32,424 nt of DNA from Paramacrobiotus richtersi (Eukaryota; Tardigrada; Eutardigrada; Parachela; Macrobiotidae): assembly GCA_034698045.1 (NCBI GenBank), contig JAQGAU010000270.1, forward strand, positions 1 to 32,424. The letters are read 5' to 3'. A program made the position numbers and the translations under genes. How positions within the stretch are numbered: position 1 is the first letter of the stretch; each line of letters begins with the position of its first letter. This document shows, one piece after another, positions 19,265 to 29,559 of the stretch. The notes beneath the pieces are model-generated. The model did no database searches, had not been told where the DNA came from, and saw only the letters and a list, made by a program, of their open reading frames with translations.

Positions 19265-20045
19265 TTGCAAGATTATTGCGCGGGCAGGAAAAACCGGCCC
19301 GTTAACGCTCATCAGAACTATGGAGGTCTGTTTCAGTTTTCCCCATTACTAGTTTACAGCTGTACTGTTAAGCTGGCTGCTGACATATCTCTTGGAATAA
19401 ACATCGAAAGTAAATACGCGCCCCAATTAAATGTCCGATTAGTAAAGCAGGAGACTTTAGTAACAGGCAACTTCATTGGCCAATCATATAGTAATTTGCA
19501 CTGAAATGTTCCGGTAAACATTTTGAACATCAATTTGGGCGTCTGGTTCTCCAAACCCGTTTCAGAAATACAGTATGGAGCATTTATCGAACGTCTACTG
19601 AATTACGGACCGCACGGTGCGGACCAGCTACGCATAGCAGGGTTCCACTTGGATACTGCAAGTGCGCACGATACGATATGCTGAAACTTCCGGCTCCGAA
19701 CTCAAAGAACCTAATACTGAACAAAGGATACCAATATCGCCGCAAAGATGTTTTAAATGGCAGTATGTGGTGTTTGGCCTGTAAATTCCCTAGTGATTTT
19801 GGGCACTACTCGCTCCTTATCCCACCGAAGACTGATATGAAATTGACCCTCCCAAGAGCCCGCGAGCAGTTCGCTCTGATGCCGAAAGCTGACACCGCCG
19901 TCAAAACACAAATCGTGAATGCTGTGTTGATGTTAAAGAAAGTTAAGGTTGACCCGGAGTTTCCGCTGGTACGCGAAAAGCCTCCACAGACGTATCCATC
20001 AATTCTTTTACTCAGAATACAGAAAATCATTTCATTTTCCTGAAC
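19265..20045 (+). pseudogene. mcp: Polinton/Maverick major capsid protein, N-terminal part
   Basis: One frame runs from 19265 through a TGA at 19502-19504 and on to about 19680. Its second section carries QYGAFIERLLNYGPHGADQL and then AGFHLDTASAHD. That matches the Polinton capsid pattern Y-x-Y-R-A-[YF]-I-E-x-L-L-N-Y-G, followed by a W/F-x-x-D-T-A segment. The frame at 19678-20043 then gives NKGYQYRRKDVL, DMKLTLPRAREQFALM and VKTQIVNAVLMLKKVKVDP. These fit the capsid segments K-R-x-x-x, [IV]-K-I-R-L-x-R-x-x-x-x-F-x-L-M, and [FY]-K-V-K-I-x-x-A-x-L-x-V-R-K-V-K-[IL]-x-P. This double jelly-roll protein would build an icosahedral shell. There is one stop and one frameshift, and coding similarity ends near 20000. 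Confidence 0.8.
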
Positions 20046-20560
20046 GCGGTATTTATCCTCTCGCACTCAGCGAATTATTCTTCGTATTCAAATCCCTTGA
20101 ATCGTGTAATTCATTTTTATGACTAATCTTCGAAAGCGCTTAAATCATTAAATCGTTCGTCTAGAGTCTCGGAACGTGATTTACACCAATTAAATCTTTA
20201 TCGCGGCATTTCTCTTCGCGAAACTCTGATCGGCTGATCGTGGCAATGATCAGACGAGGGTCTAGCACAACGCATAAGGCTGAAATAGAAGAAATCGCAT
20301 AGGACTTCTAGCTTAACGCACAGCATGTTATGAGGAACTTCGCATAGTCCCTTCTCTGTATTGAAAACGTCCTCGTTTTTACTCCCATTGGGTTCTCTCC
20401 ATACAGATTCATTCGGGATCGTTGAATCGTCCTTGCAGGTATGTTTATCTAAACGGATGTGTACAGTAGTTTCCATTGGTATGTTATAAGGAACTTATTT
20501 TCACGGGAAAACTTTTCGTTAGGTCCAAGATCACTTCTGGCTCTTCCATTCTGGTGAACA
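20046..20560. other. Insert that splits the capsid gene
   Basis: Between the two capsid parts there are about 600 bp where the family would need roughly 100-150 bp. The extra DNA carries the minus-strand repeat at 20198-20476, listed separately. I found no clear terminal repeats or target duplication around it. Confidence 0.45.
20198..20476 (-). repeat. Unidentified coding-like repeat, copy 1
   Basis: A 92-codon minus-strand frame contains NGSKNEDVFNTEKGLCEVPH and, after more sequence, ARPSSDHCHDQ. The same pattern appears at 21370-21601 in the same orientation when the second copy is read in the matching frame (NEDV, then ARRASDRFNDQ). Exact shared DNA includes AAACGTCCTCGTTT. The agreement in amino acids across shifted frames suggests the minus strand was the coding strand. 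The family is unknown. Confidence 0.5.
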
Positions 20561-20579
20561 AGAACTCTACAGAAATGTA

Positions 20580-21050
20580 CTAGTTCCGTTCGTCATATCT
20601 GGAGTTCTTAAGCTAACGGTTCCACATGGGAGTACCCTGTGATCACGGGACGACCTGTTTCGAGGGGTTATGCCAAAGAAGATCATCGTAGGTTTCGTGG
20701 ATTCCAGAGCCGTTTTCGGAACCTCTGCTTTAAATCCAAATAAGTTCTCTCATCTCAACATAAGTCATATAGTTACTGTGTAAACTGTGAACCAGTCCTC
20801 AGCAGGCCATTACAGCTAACAGCTGGAAATTATTGAGATGACTACGCGAGCCTTCTCAAAACAAGTGGTATGCTGTTTAATATATCAAGGTTCACTTCCG
20901 ACGCCCTGGACTGGCCAGAAGGCTGTGTGGATTTATTCTCGAACCGGATGTGGGTGACGGTTCGTGCGTAAGCCTTGCGAAAAAGGGGTTTTGGGGCGAT
21001 CGTGTATCTTTCCTGTACAAACAACTGAAACGTACTGTATTCTGATCTAA
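20580..21050 (+). pseudogene. mcp: Polinton/Maverick major capsid protein, C-terminal part
   Basis: A frame from 20580 to the TAA at 20781-20783, with one TGA at 20640-20642, reads LKLTVPHGSTL, then DDLFRGVMPKKIIVGFVDSR and NPNKFSHLNIS. Polinton capsids have here K-x-F-T-[IV]-P-x-G, then L-F-x-G-x-[LM]-P-x-[RK]-[IV]-[IV]-[IV]-G-[LF]-V-D-N, then N-P-F-x-F-x-H-[YF]-[ND]-[LI]. The very end of the protein can be seen in another frame, DALDWPEGCVDLF and ALRKRGFGAIVYLSC (about 20898-21010), matching the final strand before the C-terminus. The spacing between these two blocks is normal for the family. It shows the same strand and order as the N-terminal part, so it is one gene copy interrupted near 20.05-20.5 kb. 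Confidence 0.8.
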
Positions 21051-21369
21051 TATAACCGCAACGGGCTTATCGAGATTAATTCCCGGCGGGTTCGATGTGA
21101 GATAATAAATGATTTTTTATTGAGCCAAATCTCGCCAATTTCGTGTCAGAAATAAATTTCACCTGTCGGTTTGGATCTTGCTGGTTTAGACCTGATCCTC
21201 GGCATGAGGATTTGGGTAGTTCATGGTGATGATATTACCTGTGCACACCGGGCACGAGACCTGGCGGCCGCATTTTCTTCCGTAAACAGCAAGCACATCG
21301 CTAAGGGCCGGCTGAGACACAGTCTATTATGATTGGCTATGTTCGCTAAAATCGGGCTATTGTACCAAG

Positions 21370-21601
21370 GACAGTAGAACACTTATTTGTCTGATCGTTG
21401 AAACGATCAGACGCACGTCTGGCATGAAGCACATAAAGAATGTTCGTGAAATGTAGCATGTGGAACGTGAAAGCAGTGAATTTCACCCTGTCCCTTTTTT
21501 AAACTCAAACGTCCTCGTTTGGTTCCGCCGGGCTTCGGATGTAGGATCACATTCGCATATGTTGGGAAATTTTCAACAGCTTGATTGTTATTTACCACCA
21601 A
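21370..21601 (-). repeat. Unidentified coding-like repeat, copy 2
   Basis: This is the second copy of the element at 20198-20476, about 1.15 kb further on and in the same orientation. The DNA similarity is patchy but includes CTGATCGTT/GATCAGACG near 21391-21410 and CAAACGTCCTCGTTT near 21507-21521. The open frame at 21407-21601 is not the frame that matches copy 1; the matching frame has two stops. It begins about 320 bp after the end of the capsid gene. Confidence 0.5.
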
Positions 21602-22586
21602 GGCATCTCCTTGAAATCCAAATTAGTCTTGGAGAGTAATGTTTCTGGCATTAGGTTACTGCCATCTGTCTGTACATTTACGGTCAACAAAGGGTTCGGT
21701 TCGGAAAGGTCAAGCACATTGTGCAAGTGCATTAGCACATGAAGAAATTCAATAATTCACTTGGTTTATGTTTTCTCGAATTTCGCACGGACCAGGAAAG
21801 AAAGCAGCTAACTTTGTTCATGTTCGCCCTGCTCTGGTTTGTAAAAACGATGCGATTTATTGGCGGGGCTTTACCGTGCTGGTCCTTTGCATTTATTATA
21901 GCACCATACATGATCTAATCTGGTATTTTCGATATGTTTGTTGGCAATTGCGAGAATTTCAGGCATGTGGTCGTCCTTATTTTGCATTGGAATGCCTCTA
22001 GTTTGGATTGAGTACGGTATCTGTGTCTGTTGGAAACATCGATCAGATCATGGTAAATCTGCGTGCACGATCATTATTTCGGAAACAGAGACACCCTGTA
22101 TGAGAAGCGCTCGCTGCAATCGCGTTGAGCCTTGGAGCATAGTATAGAAATCGATTGAGCTAAGGTCTTATTAAATCTTTTAACCTAGTCTGCAAACTCC
22201 AAGTGACACCGATTTCAGTTCATGGTGTTTCCTTTATACCCATGCCCCACGTTCAGGAACAGCAATTTTCCCTGACCAGTGTTTTCCCACATCTTATCTT
22301 TATGTTATACCTCATCAGAAATGCATAGAAAGATATGCTGGTCTTCCCTGCATCAAACAAACCAATACCGACGCCTTTCATAAAACTGAATAGGCAGAAT
22401 TACTCAATGGTCACGCAAATCAACAAGCCGTCACTAGGAAATAATATTAGAGTAGAACCCGTGATCCGGCTTACACCATGCATAGAAACATTCAACTGGT
22501 GGTTTTTGCACCATAAACTCATGCATGATTTTCCCCAACAGTTCAAAGGTTGTACCCTATGCAGTTAACGAGCCAGTCCACGGGAG
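21602..22586. other. About 1 kb without a recognised gene
   Basis: Plus-strand frames at 21768-22001, 21938-22147 and 22335-22568 are each under 80 codons and have no motif I know. No repeat of the window's other families was noticed here. Confidence 0.35.
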
Positions 22587-22721
22587 TCACTTTTGATTTT
22601 CGACGCAAATTGTCTGTTGTTCACCGTTATCTTCTTCAAAAATAATGGTCACCTTTTTGTGTCCCATGGCCAGATGTGACATAACTGTCAACTCGTTATA
22701 CGTCGGTTTAGCGAGATGGGA
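22587..22721 (-). pseudogene. Short coding-like fragment
   Basis: A 44-codon minus-strand stretch contains MGHKKVTIIFEEDNGEQQ and ends ENQK at a TGA (22587-22589). The hydrophobic beta strand followed by an acidic loop is typical of real protein, but it is short and there is no family match. It may be an exon or a remnant. Confidence 0.25.
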
Positions 22722-23140
22722 TTATGTGGAACGATTGCGGTTTGGATAGGGCGGTGGTCATTCAACGGAAGATTGGAAGGAAGTAGTGGGGGATAACGGA
22801 TACGGATCAGGGTGGAATTGGTGGACAGCGGAAACATCGGAATATGCTCATTGCCTAGAAGCAATAATGCACACTATGTAATTATTGACCACTATTAGAC
22901 ATATATTGTATTTTCTGTACGAGCAGTCATATTACGATATTTCTGGATTTATGAATTCTAGTTCACCCTTTTGTAAGACGTAGCGAGCAATAAGCCGTGA
23001 GTTGTTTTCAGCATTTACCAGGGATGTACCGTCCAGACTCTTTTTCGGGAGGATCTGGCTCAACTTATCCTTAAACCACACCGTCGGTCCACATGGAATT
23101 CTCTAGTAAGTTTTTCTTAACTCGGGAGTATTTATATTCG
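22722..23140. other. No gene seen
   Basis: There is a purine-rich run at about 22740-22815 with repeated GG doublets. No open frame or repeat with support was seen. Confidence 0.35.
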
Positions 23141-24207
23141 GCCGATTTTTCGATGGTTGTGCGCGTACGAAAGTTCGAGGCAGAAGAAAGCCACAAGATC
23201 TCAATCATGAATGTCGATGCTGCTTGATCACTTTGAGACGACTACATCGGATTGCATAGTGTAAGGAAATTCTCATGAAGAATAGTAACATGCCAGCACT
23301 GATTTTGGCACCATGGGTATCAGTTAAAGCCGTATCGTGTTCTAGGATAAAACAGGACACGTAATAGATGTTGTAGTCCCATTGGATGCGTACAGTGCAA
23401 GTCTAGATTTCGCATACGAGGAGATGGTCCGGAAGTACGAGGTGCTGCGGGACGCAGTCTGCTGGCAATGTACAACTAATCAAGCGAAGTTTTATGGTCT
23501 TATGGTCTGAACTAGTGTGCTGTGGTGTCCTTAGCCAAGGGATCCGTGAAGGTTCTGTGGCTTAGTAAGACCAGCTAGCTCATCGTGAAAACCAAGGCGA
23601 TGGCGCGAAGCCGCACAACATCGCGAACGTAATCCAGCAAAGGTATATTATGCCCAGAAAAACTCCAAAAAGTCTTCCCGGGGTGTAGTAGGGGATGGAA
23701 AAAAATGAACCTTCTAAGCGTCTTGGAACGGAGATGCGCGGATACAGCACGGACGGCGGGATTGAAGTTCGGCATGCAGTGATCGTCTACAACGGTAACA
23801 AGTTCTGCCAAAAAAGGCCGTGCCCATTTATCAATGTGGGCGAAAGAAACCGTAGACCACGCGAGAGCCTCAGCAGCCAACGATAAACGCTGTATCTGCT
23901 GACCAGAGGTGCACTGGTACCAGCCTTTGCGTTTGGAAAACGAGTTAACCATCGGATGAGCTTCGGGTGCGAACAGTGCATCGCGATCAAAATTGAAGTG
24001 TGTTGTATCTCGGTTCAGCAGGCGTAATTGAGCTCGGCGTGGAGCCTGATGTCCCTGGTGAGTAAGCCGTAGACTTGGGTGGCACAGATACATTGGGAAC
24101 TGCGAAATAACCAAATTTGACACTGGTTGGGCGAACTGCACTATTTGACACGGTTGTGGAACGCATAAGGTGTCCAGTGTTGATGGATACGACGGCAGGA
24201 TATCCAC
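23141..24207 (-). pseudogene. Unidentified retroelement-like repeat R1, copy 1
   Basis: This region and 31559-32424 are diverged copies in the same orientation. Shared DNA includes GGCGGGATTGAAGTTCGGCATG (23757 and 32351), CGCGAACGTAATCCAGC and TTGATCACTTTGAGA/TCGATCACTTTGAGA. The longest minus-strand frame, 23575-24207 (210 codons), contains DDHCMPNFNPA, AHLRSKTLRRF and LLDYVRDVV. The other copy has MPNFNPAAKAVYAHLRLEKF and LDYVREAL in register. The upstream part of this copy (about 23700-24200) reads LNRDTTHFNFDRDALF and IQRLSLAAEALAWS. In the second copy a gypsy integrase fragment follows downstream, so R1 may be the Pol or Gag part of another retroelement. I cannot name the domain. Confidence 0.5.
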
Positions 24208-24288
24208 GGATTTCTTACGGATGGACAGCCGCTTCTAGTATTGGGCTGTTGGAGTAACTGCTGCGTAATGTGCAGTTGGTGTTTTTAA

Positions 24289-24840
24289 ATAAGTCCGGAT
24301 CATGGGCTTGCTGCGCTCCTTTCTGGACACGACCTGATTGTCGACCACACCGTCCGTAAAAAAGCTTCCGCAGCGCTGCGGTCGTCGTTATGGAACGAAA
24401 TTATATGTCAATTTCTGTATAAAAGCGCTTATGAATATGCACGCGTCATGCTCACGAGCCTCCGCTCCCATATCCTGAGGAGCCTCGGTCATGCGATGGC
24501 TTTGTCGCAGTAGGAAGCGCATATCATTGCAGCGCTGTTGTTTAGAATCCGTAAGCTTGTTTGCAGGATTATCTTAAAGTATTGGTAAAACGGTACGCCT
24601 TGGTCGAGTTTCTTCTTTATCGCGCTGGATGTGCTGCTTGTTCCGAACCTCCAGCCGCCGAGTCTGGGGGATTATCGGCGACGAACTTCTGAAAATATTA
24701 AAACATTACTTTACGGTTTGCACAGGCCTACTATTACGTTGCGGATGTTGCTACCTTGCTGCTGCGACCAATTTCTGGCTGAACGTTTTAGTCAACGCTA
24801 CAGATGTCCAGAACACAGTTGTGTAGGACAATAATTCTTA
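24289..24840 (+). pseudogene. Coding-like plus-strand fragments, unidentified
   Basis: A 74-codon open stretch, 24289-24513, reads HGLAALLSGHDLIVDHTVRK, SSLWNEIICQFLYKSAY and LRSHILRSLGHAMAL. A second frame, 24631-24834, reads NLQPPSLGDYRRRTSENIKT and ends PEHSCVGQ. Both have plausible helical composition and could belong to one broken gene. No domain is recognised. The confidence that it ever coded is moderate at best. Confidence 0.25.
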
Positions 24841-25395
24841 ACACAGGCAGCAGGACAACGGGCACAAATGTAGTCTGGCTTTGCAACCACTTTAACCGAA
24901 TTCGCACCAGACTTGGAACTCGCGCGCACCGCATAAGAAACGCAGTGCTGGGTCACCGTTTTGATAAGTAAGTGCAAAATGAAAATAGGGAAGCGCGGAG
25001 CCCTGGAGGTACAAAGAGATGCGATTTACTCGCTTTTCATCAGTCTATCCCCGTGCATCGGTTGGGACTTCATATTTGTTAATGAATAATCCTGTATCGT
25101 CTTTCCCAGTGTGTGATGATTTGGACGGTTTCACACGGCCCCACCGAGGTGCGGAATTAACGATTGGCTTACCAATGGCCTGATTAAAGGTCCTAGCGTG
25201 TAGTTCCTAGAGTGTAGATCCGTCCGTAAGTCAACAATATTGTATATTTTAAAACAATATTTTCGTCCCGGTCTTCCTTTGAATTAACGAGGCTTGGAAT
25301 TTGTTACTACTTGGAACTCATTGCTGTTGTGGTACTCCTGTTGAGATCTGCGCACACGGGCACAGAACCGTTTGCTTTCCTTTGGTTCTCAAGGC
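24841..25395. other. No gene seen
   Basis: Only short frames are present. ATTGTATATTTTAAAACAATAT near 25238-25260 is a small imperfect palindrome. No other structure is evident. Confidence 0.35.
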
Positions 25396-25872
25396 TTAGC
25401 AATCTTTAAACGCGGGACTTACAGCAGCTGATATAGGAGGATTGTGAGAAATTAGGCTAATTATCTTCATTTTTTTCCTCTTGGCACAATCTGATTCGTG
25501 GACCTCATCGACCAATATATTAGCCAGTTGTAAATTTTCGTCGCGCAGGAACTGATTATGCAGTATGTTCCACTCATCTTTCCAGAACTGGTTGTTCCCA
25601 CTACTTTTGCCATTCTTGACACTGGTTTCTGTGTCGAAGCGACACGCCTATTAGGCTGCCGGTACCTAACTGTTGCCTTTCTTGTTGTTGGTAAGGGTAT
25701 TGGTTCCTCGATGTCTGCTATCGGTTCACTAGTTGTCACTTCAATGATTTGTGTTGCGGCTACCGTTGTGGTTGCTGCATTATCTGCAGGAGCTAAAGTG
25801 GGACTTGGTGTCAATGGCGGGGCGAGAGCCCTAGGCGGCGGGTTAAATACCTGAAGCCTGCTGTTCTAAATC
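25396..25872 (-). pseudogene. Unidentified protein in two overlapping frames
   Basis: Frame 1, open from about 25872 to 25467, reads VFNPPPRALAPPLTPSPTLA, then a Thr/Val-rich linker and PLPTTRKATVRYRQPNRR. Frame 2, open from about 25658 to the TAA at 25396-25398, reads SVKNGKSSGNNQFWKDEWNI, LHNQFLRDENLQLANILVDE and HESDCAKRKKMK. The N-terminal half is convincing in frame 1 and the C-terminal half in frame 2, with the change between about 25600 and 25660. The protein would have a proline-rich tail, a basic segment and a charged helix. Fragments on the same strand at 25.9-26.1 kb (YRKDLAIWHSNNDQ, DYARKNRRSKTT) may be its upstream part. No family is known to me. Confidence 0.4.
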
Positions 25873-26116
25873 GCGTATGCCCCTTAAGGGATCATAGTGG
25901 TTGCAGGAGACGCGTATTGTAAGACTCGTAACGTTAATGAATATTCTGTATTCATCGCATTATAGCGCTGTGCTGTTGATCCAGTAAATGATCATTATCT
26001 TTTTTCCCGTTCGCGATCGTGGTCTTGCTGCGCCGATTCTTCCTGGCGTAGTCATTGGTCGTTATTTGAATGCCAGATAGCCAAATCCTTTCGGTATTGG
26101 TCATGCTGCCTCCTAA

Positions 26117-26580
26117 TTGGTTCTTCCGGTGATGATGCAGTTGCTACCTACCTGTTATTGGGCAGGTACTATAGCCGATATACCGCCGTGGGTGGATAGG
26201 TACGATTATCTTTCGTTCTTCGCAAATAATATGTTCGTCCGGGTTTTGACGGCAACAAGATGTTTCTCGGATTGTCAGGTAGGTTGTTATTTTCGGCGCG
26301 CGCATGATCACAGCAACCTGTGTTCTTTGTTGCTTAAATACATTTTCCATTCCAAACAGCAACGCTTTTCCGACTACCAAAACTCAATTGACCGTGCCTA
26401 CAGTGAACATGAACGTAGTTATAGTGCTCATGCCCGTCGTCGCTGCAGTGCCCATACCCGTCCTAACTGTACAAACGTACTTACAATTCCGTTGTGAAAT
26501 ATTAAAAGCGCTCTGCTCACTGGGGCCGCCATGGGAGGAGCCTCCCAGTTTCAGTGCACCAAACGGTTAAAGCGGCAAAG
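26117..26580. other. Overlapping weak frames on both strands
   Basis: The plus frames 26117-26497 (126 codons) and 26304-26570 and the minus frame 26144-26380 overlap. The plus frame ends in RAYSEHERSYSAHARRRCSA, a repetitive Ser/His/Arg pattern. None has a recognised motif and I cannot choose a coding strand. Confidence 0.2.
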
Positions 26581-26670
26581 GTGGAAGAGCTAGATGCGCC
26601 TACAGCGTTTTTCACTTCTGTGCGGCATAATTAATATTGGTACGAGTTTCAGCCTTTGTGACGGAGAGGA

Positions 26671-26783
26671 CTACCGCGAAGGCGACGGACGCTGTGGCGC
26701 GTCAGCATCACACACATCCCATGAAGGTCTACCGCGAAGGCGACCCACGCTGTGGCGCGTCAGCATCTCACACCTCCTATAAA
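26671..26783. repeat. Two-copy 58-bp tandem duplication
   Basis: CTACCGCGAAGGCGAC begins at 26671 and again at 26729. The two 58-bp units differ at roughly a sixth or fewer of positions and share CACGCTGTGGCGCGTCAGCA-like cores. Because 58 is not a multiple of three, the same peptide (YREGDxRCGASASHTS) is read in two different frames. Confidence 0.85.
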
Positions 26784-27149
26784 GAACCGAGTAAGGCAGC
26801 TGATTAAACCTTCGTTACCGGTAGCATACTTTTTTCAGTTTTTCCTTAGCGGGTCTTTAAAAACAGTGTTGGTTCCACTGCTTGAGGTGAAGTTTCTTTA
26901 GGAACTCTACGAAAATCCGCACTGCAGTAATTTGCAATTCACTAACCCTTTTTAGTTGGGGAATGCACCAGATTTTGACCGGTCGCATATTTTGAGAAAA
27001 AATCAAAGGCTTTTTTGCCCCTGAGAACTCCAGTGTAGGCAAAAACTTAAAACGGTCTCTAAAGAGAGAATATATATGATGAAACAGACATATATCATGC
27101 ATGTCTGAGAAACGTACGCACCCGAGCCATGAAGGCCGGAAGGTCTTGA
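26784..27149. other. No supported gene
   Basis: A 105-codon minus-strand frame (26857-27174) and the end of a 145-codon one (27003-27440) cross the region. Their composition (Trp, Cys, Phe and Leu rich) looks like the antisense of the Ala/Lys/Gln-rich plus frame next to them. Confidence 0.3.
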
Positions 27150-27531
27150 TTGGCGAATATCGCCAACCTGGCATGTGCTGTAGCGCATGCTAAACGGGAA
27201 CCTGCATATGCGAAAAAGCAGGAAAAGCTGCAGACACCGAATGATCTGGCGAGCTGGAAGCATGCAGTCTCGACCAGCCAAAAAGCACATGCTGCGTGGC
27301 AAACCACAGCAGCGCAAAGACACGCCTAAACACACAGAGAAGACGCAGCGTGGTGCATCACAGTGCACCGTATACGCTGCAAAATACCAAGCACACCAAG
27401 CACACCACGACAGGGTCTCGTCACAATGCATTCCGTCCACGGTATTCCTAGAGCGAACAAAACCCAGCTTCTCCCAAATCTACGAGCGACGTGCGAAATC
27501 TACTGAGAGCGAACAAATACGGTATATGTAA
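27150..27531 (+). pseudogene. Ala/His/Gln/Lys-rich helical protein fragment
   Basis: The plus frame 27150-27329 reads NLACAVAHAKREPAYAKKQE, SWKHAVSTSQKAHAAWQTT and AAQRHA, then a stop. In the frame of 27187-27531 the style continues after about 27330 with KHTEKTQRGASQ and YAAKYQAHQAHHD. The composition is that of a long amphipathic, possibly coiled helix, and a frameshift near 27325 would join the parts. The minus strand has a 145-codon frame here, but its Cys/Trp-rich composition is that of an antisense shadow. No family is recognised. Confidence 0.35.
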
Positions 27532-27629
27532 TGTAGGCTCACGAGTCTCTTACTGTCGCCAAGAACACTAGTTCACTATTTTAGTTTAATGCCGTCCATA
27601 TCCTATAGCCTCCGTTGATTTATCAAAAT

Positions 27630-28610
27630 CTACAAGGGTTTTGCTGCTTCGTTTCTGCCATTCCATTTAAAATTCGCTTGCTTGTAAATGACGTAGCCTT
27701 GAATTTGGTTATTATGTAATGGACCGAAGAAATCGCATATTGGTGCACTTGGATGTTCCCGAGCACGAACAATTTCCTCTAATGGAAGTTCACGATAGGA
27801 ATTCTCTCGGCGGACAACAACGAGTATGTTTCGGTGCTCCTGAGAATGACCGTACATTAGACTTCTATCTTGCTGTCATTTGATTCCCGCAACAATTCTG
27901 AGTCGCCATCATCTTCTTGCAGCCTGCATCAGAACGATCTAATGTTAAAACATCTGGGATCTGGTGTAAAGCTCCCGAAAATAAATTGTGCGATAATCAT
28001 CCGATTTACCTCAGCAGTGCAAACAAGAGATAGGAAACTATATATCTGGTTCTGCACGGTAAATGAGGAGCACATCGCTGGAGAAGGCTGCGCTGTAATG
28101 GGCAATATTAAACATTTCATGTACATTGTAAAGCTTGTACAAATTACAAGTAAAAAGATTATGCCTAGTTAAATCCGCTTGGTGCAGATGCACACCGAAA
28201 GGTAGTCTGCAGCTTTGGTACGTACCGCACTGGACTACAATCCCGAGCTTTGCGTTCACAATCCCGGCCTTTTTTGTGGACGGAAGGTTGATGGAATTCC
28301 TGGGCCATATCTTTCGCTGTGAAATCCTTTCCTTTGGTCCATTGTAGCACCCTGCTACTAAGGTTATTGGCTATCGATCCTCTTTGTATTTTTGTATGAG
28401 CTTCTCGAAAATCAGCAAACGATCTACACTGATGAATTTGGCGAAGCTGCTCATAAACACCTCGCCCAGCTGGCTGTTGCCAGTTCTCTCGTAGGATGTC
28501 CGGGAACCGTGCACGCAATATTTTAGGGCAAAAAACAGCTTGATTAATTTTTCGCTACGTCATCTTCTTCCACAACGTCCCAATGCGCTCCACCACTGGA
28601 AAATAAAGCA
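27630..28610 (-). pseudogene. Unidentified multi-fragment minus-strand coding remnant
   Basis: The strongest frame is 28165-28518, extending upstream to about 28553. It reads RKINQAVFCPKILRARFPDI, GVYEQLRQIHQCRSFADFRE and KGKDFTAKDMAQEF. A second minus frame shows FKVEKLIQ-like alternatives over the same DNA, so the coding frame is not certain. Further down on the same strand, 27630-27857 (75 codons) has SYRELPLEEIVRAREHPSAP and NQIQGYVIYKQANFKWNG. The fragments could be one decayed transposase or host gene. I recognise no catalytic motif. Confidence 0.3.
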
Positions 28611-29559
28611 TACCTGGGCCATGTTGTTTTCTTCCGAAAATTTTCGACATGCTGGATTTTTGGGAGATGCGTAAACTACAGCAATGCCGACTTATTCCGA
28701 ACTTATGCATTAGTCGCGAACGCTTCCCTAGCAACTGAGTGCGGTCGTAACTTCGTAACTCGGCTTATATCGTTTAGTATGGTTTCGAGCCTGTAAATAT
28801 CAGTTACCCATGGCTATCCTGATGCGCTTGTACGACCATGTTGCGATTTGCTATTGACTATAACCTGGTCCCCTTCTTAAATCAAGTGCTGCAATCCAGG
28901 AAACTTCTGTATTCTCCTTCGGGTTATTTGCTATTTGCCTTTCAGCGTGCATACTGTAATACGATTATCAAAGAACATTTGTCATGTTGAAGGATTGTGT
29001 TATTAGATAGGTACGTGTTATCAAGTTAGGCTTATGGCAGCGTTCGCGGTATTGATAAGACATGGATACAGAGAGCCGAAAACGGACTGGGAATCCTGAC
29101 CCCTGATGTGACAAATTATCTCGAAATGCTGCTAGTGAAAGCCTTGCGGCGCATGTTTAAGCGTTGTCCTAGTACAGACAAGAATCATGGAAAAAAATGA
29201 CTAGTCTTTTGGGCGTTCGTTTTTTTCCGGTAAAATGAACTAGCAGATGTCTTCTGTCGAGTTTCCAACTGTTGTTCGTCTATATTGTTTAAATACCACT
29301 GACAGTAGAATCAGTATTAAATTATCATCTTGTATGTTACTCATGTGCGTGTTTTCCGTACTCTCAGATAAGTTGGTCAAGTACGGGCCAATGTATTATT
29401 TACACAAATTTGCGAATTCCCAGCCAATGCTGGGAAACAGGCACCATTGATTGCCACGGGTAGTGTAGGAACACTCTCGTACAGGAACCGTTCAACAATC
29501 CATTGGGCTTCGTTTACGAAACCCGCCTCCGTCCAAATGTTGCAGTTCAACAGAACCTG
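28611..29559. other. Nearly 1 kb without a supported gene
   Basis: A 55-codon plus stretch at about 29031-29198 (DKTWIQRAENGLGILTPDV, then MLLVKALRRMFKR, stop) has plausible composition but no match. The frame at 29247-29450 has no motif. No repeat was found. Confidence 0.3.

Noticed and set aside
27003-27440. 145-codon minus-strand frame rich in Cys and Trp
   Set aside because: It is antisense to the Ala/Lys/Gln-rich plus frame, and its composition is typical of such a shadow.
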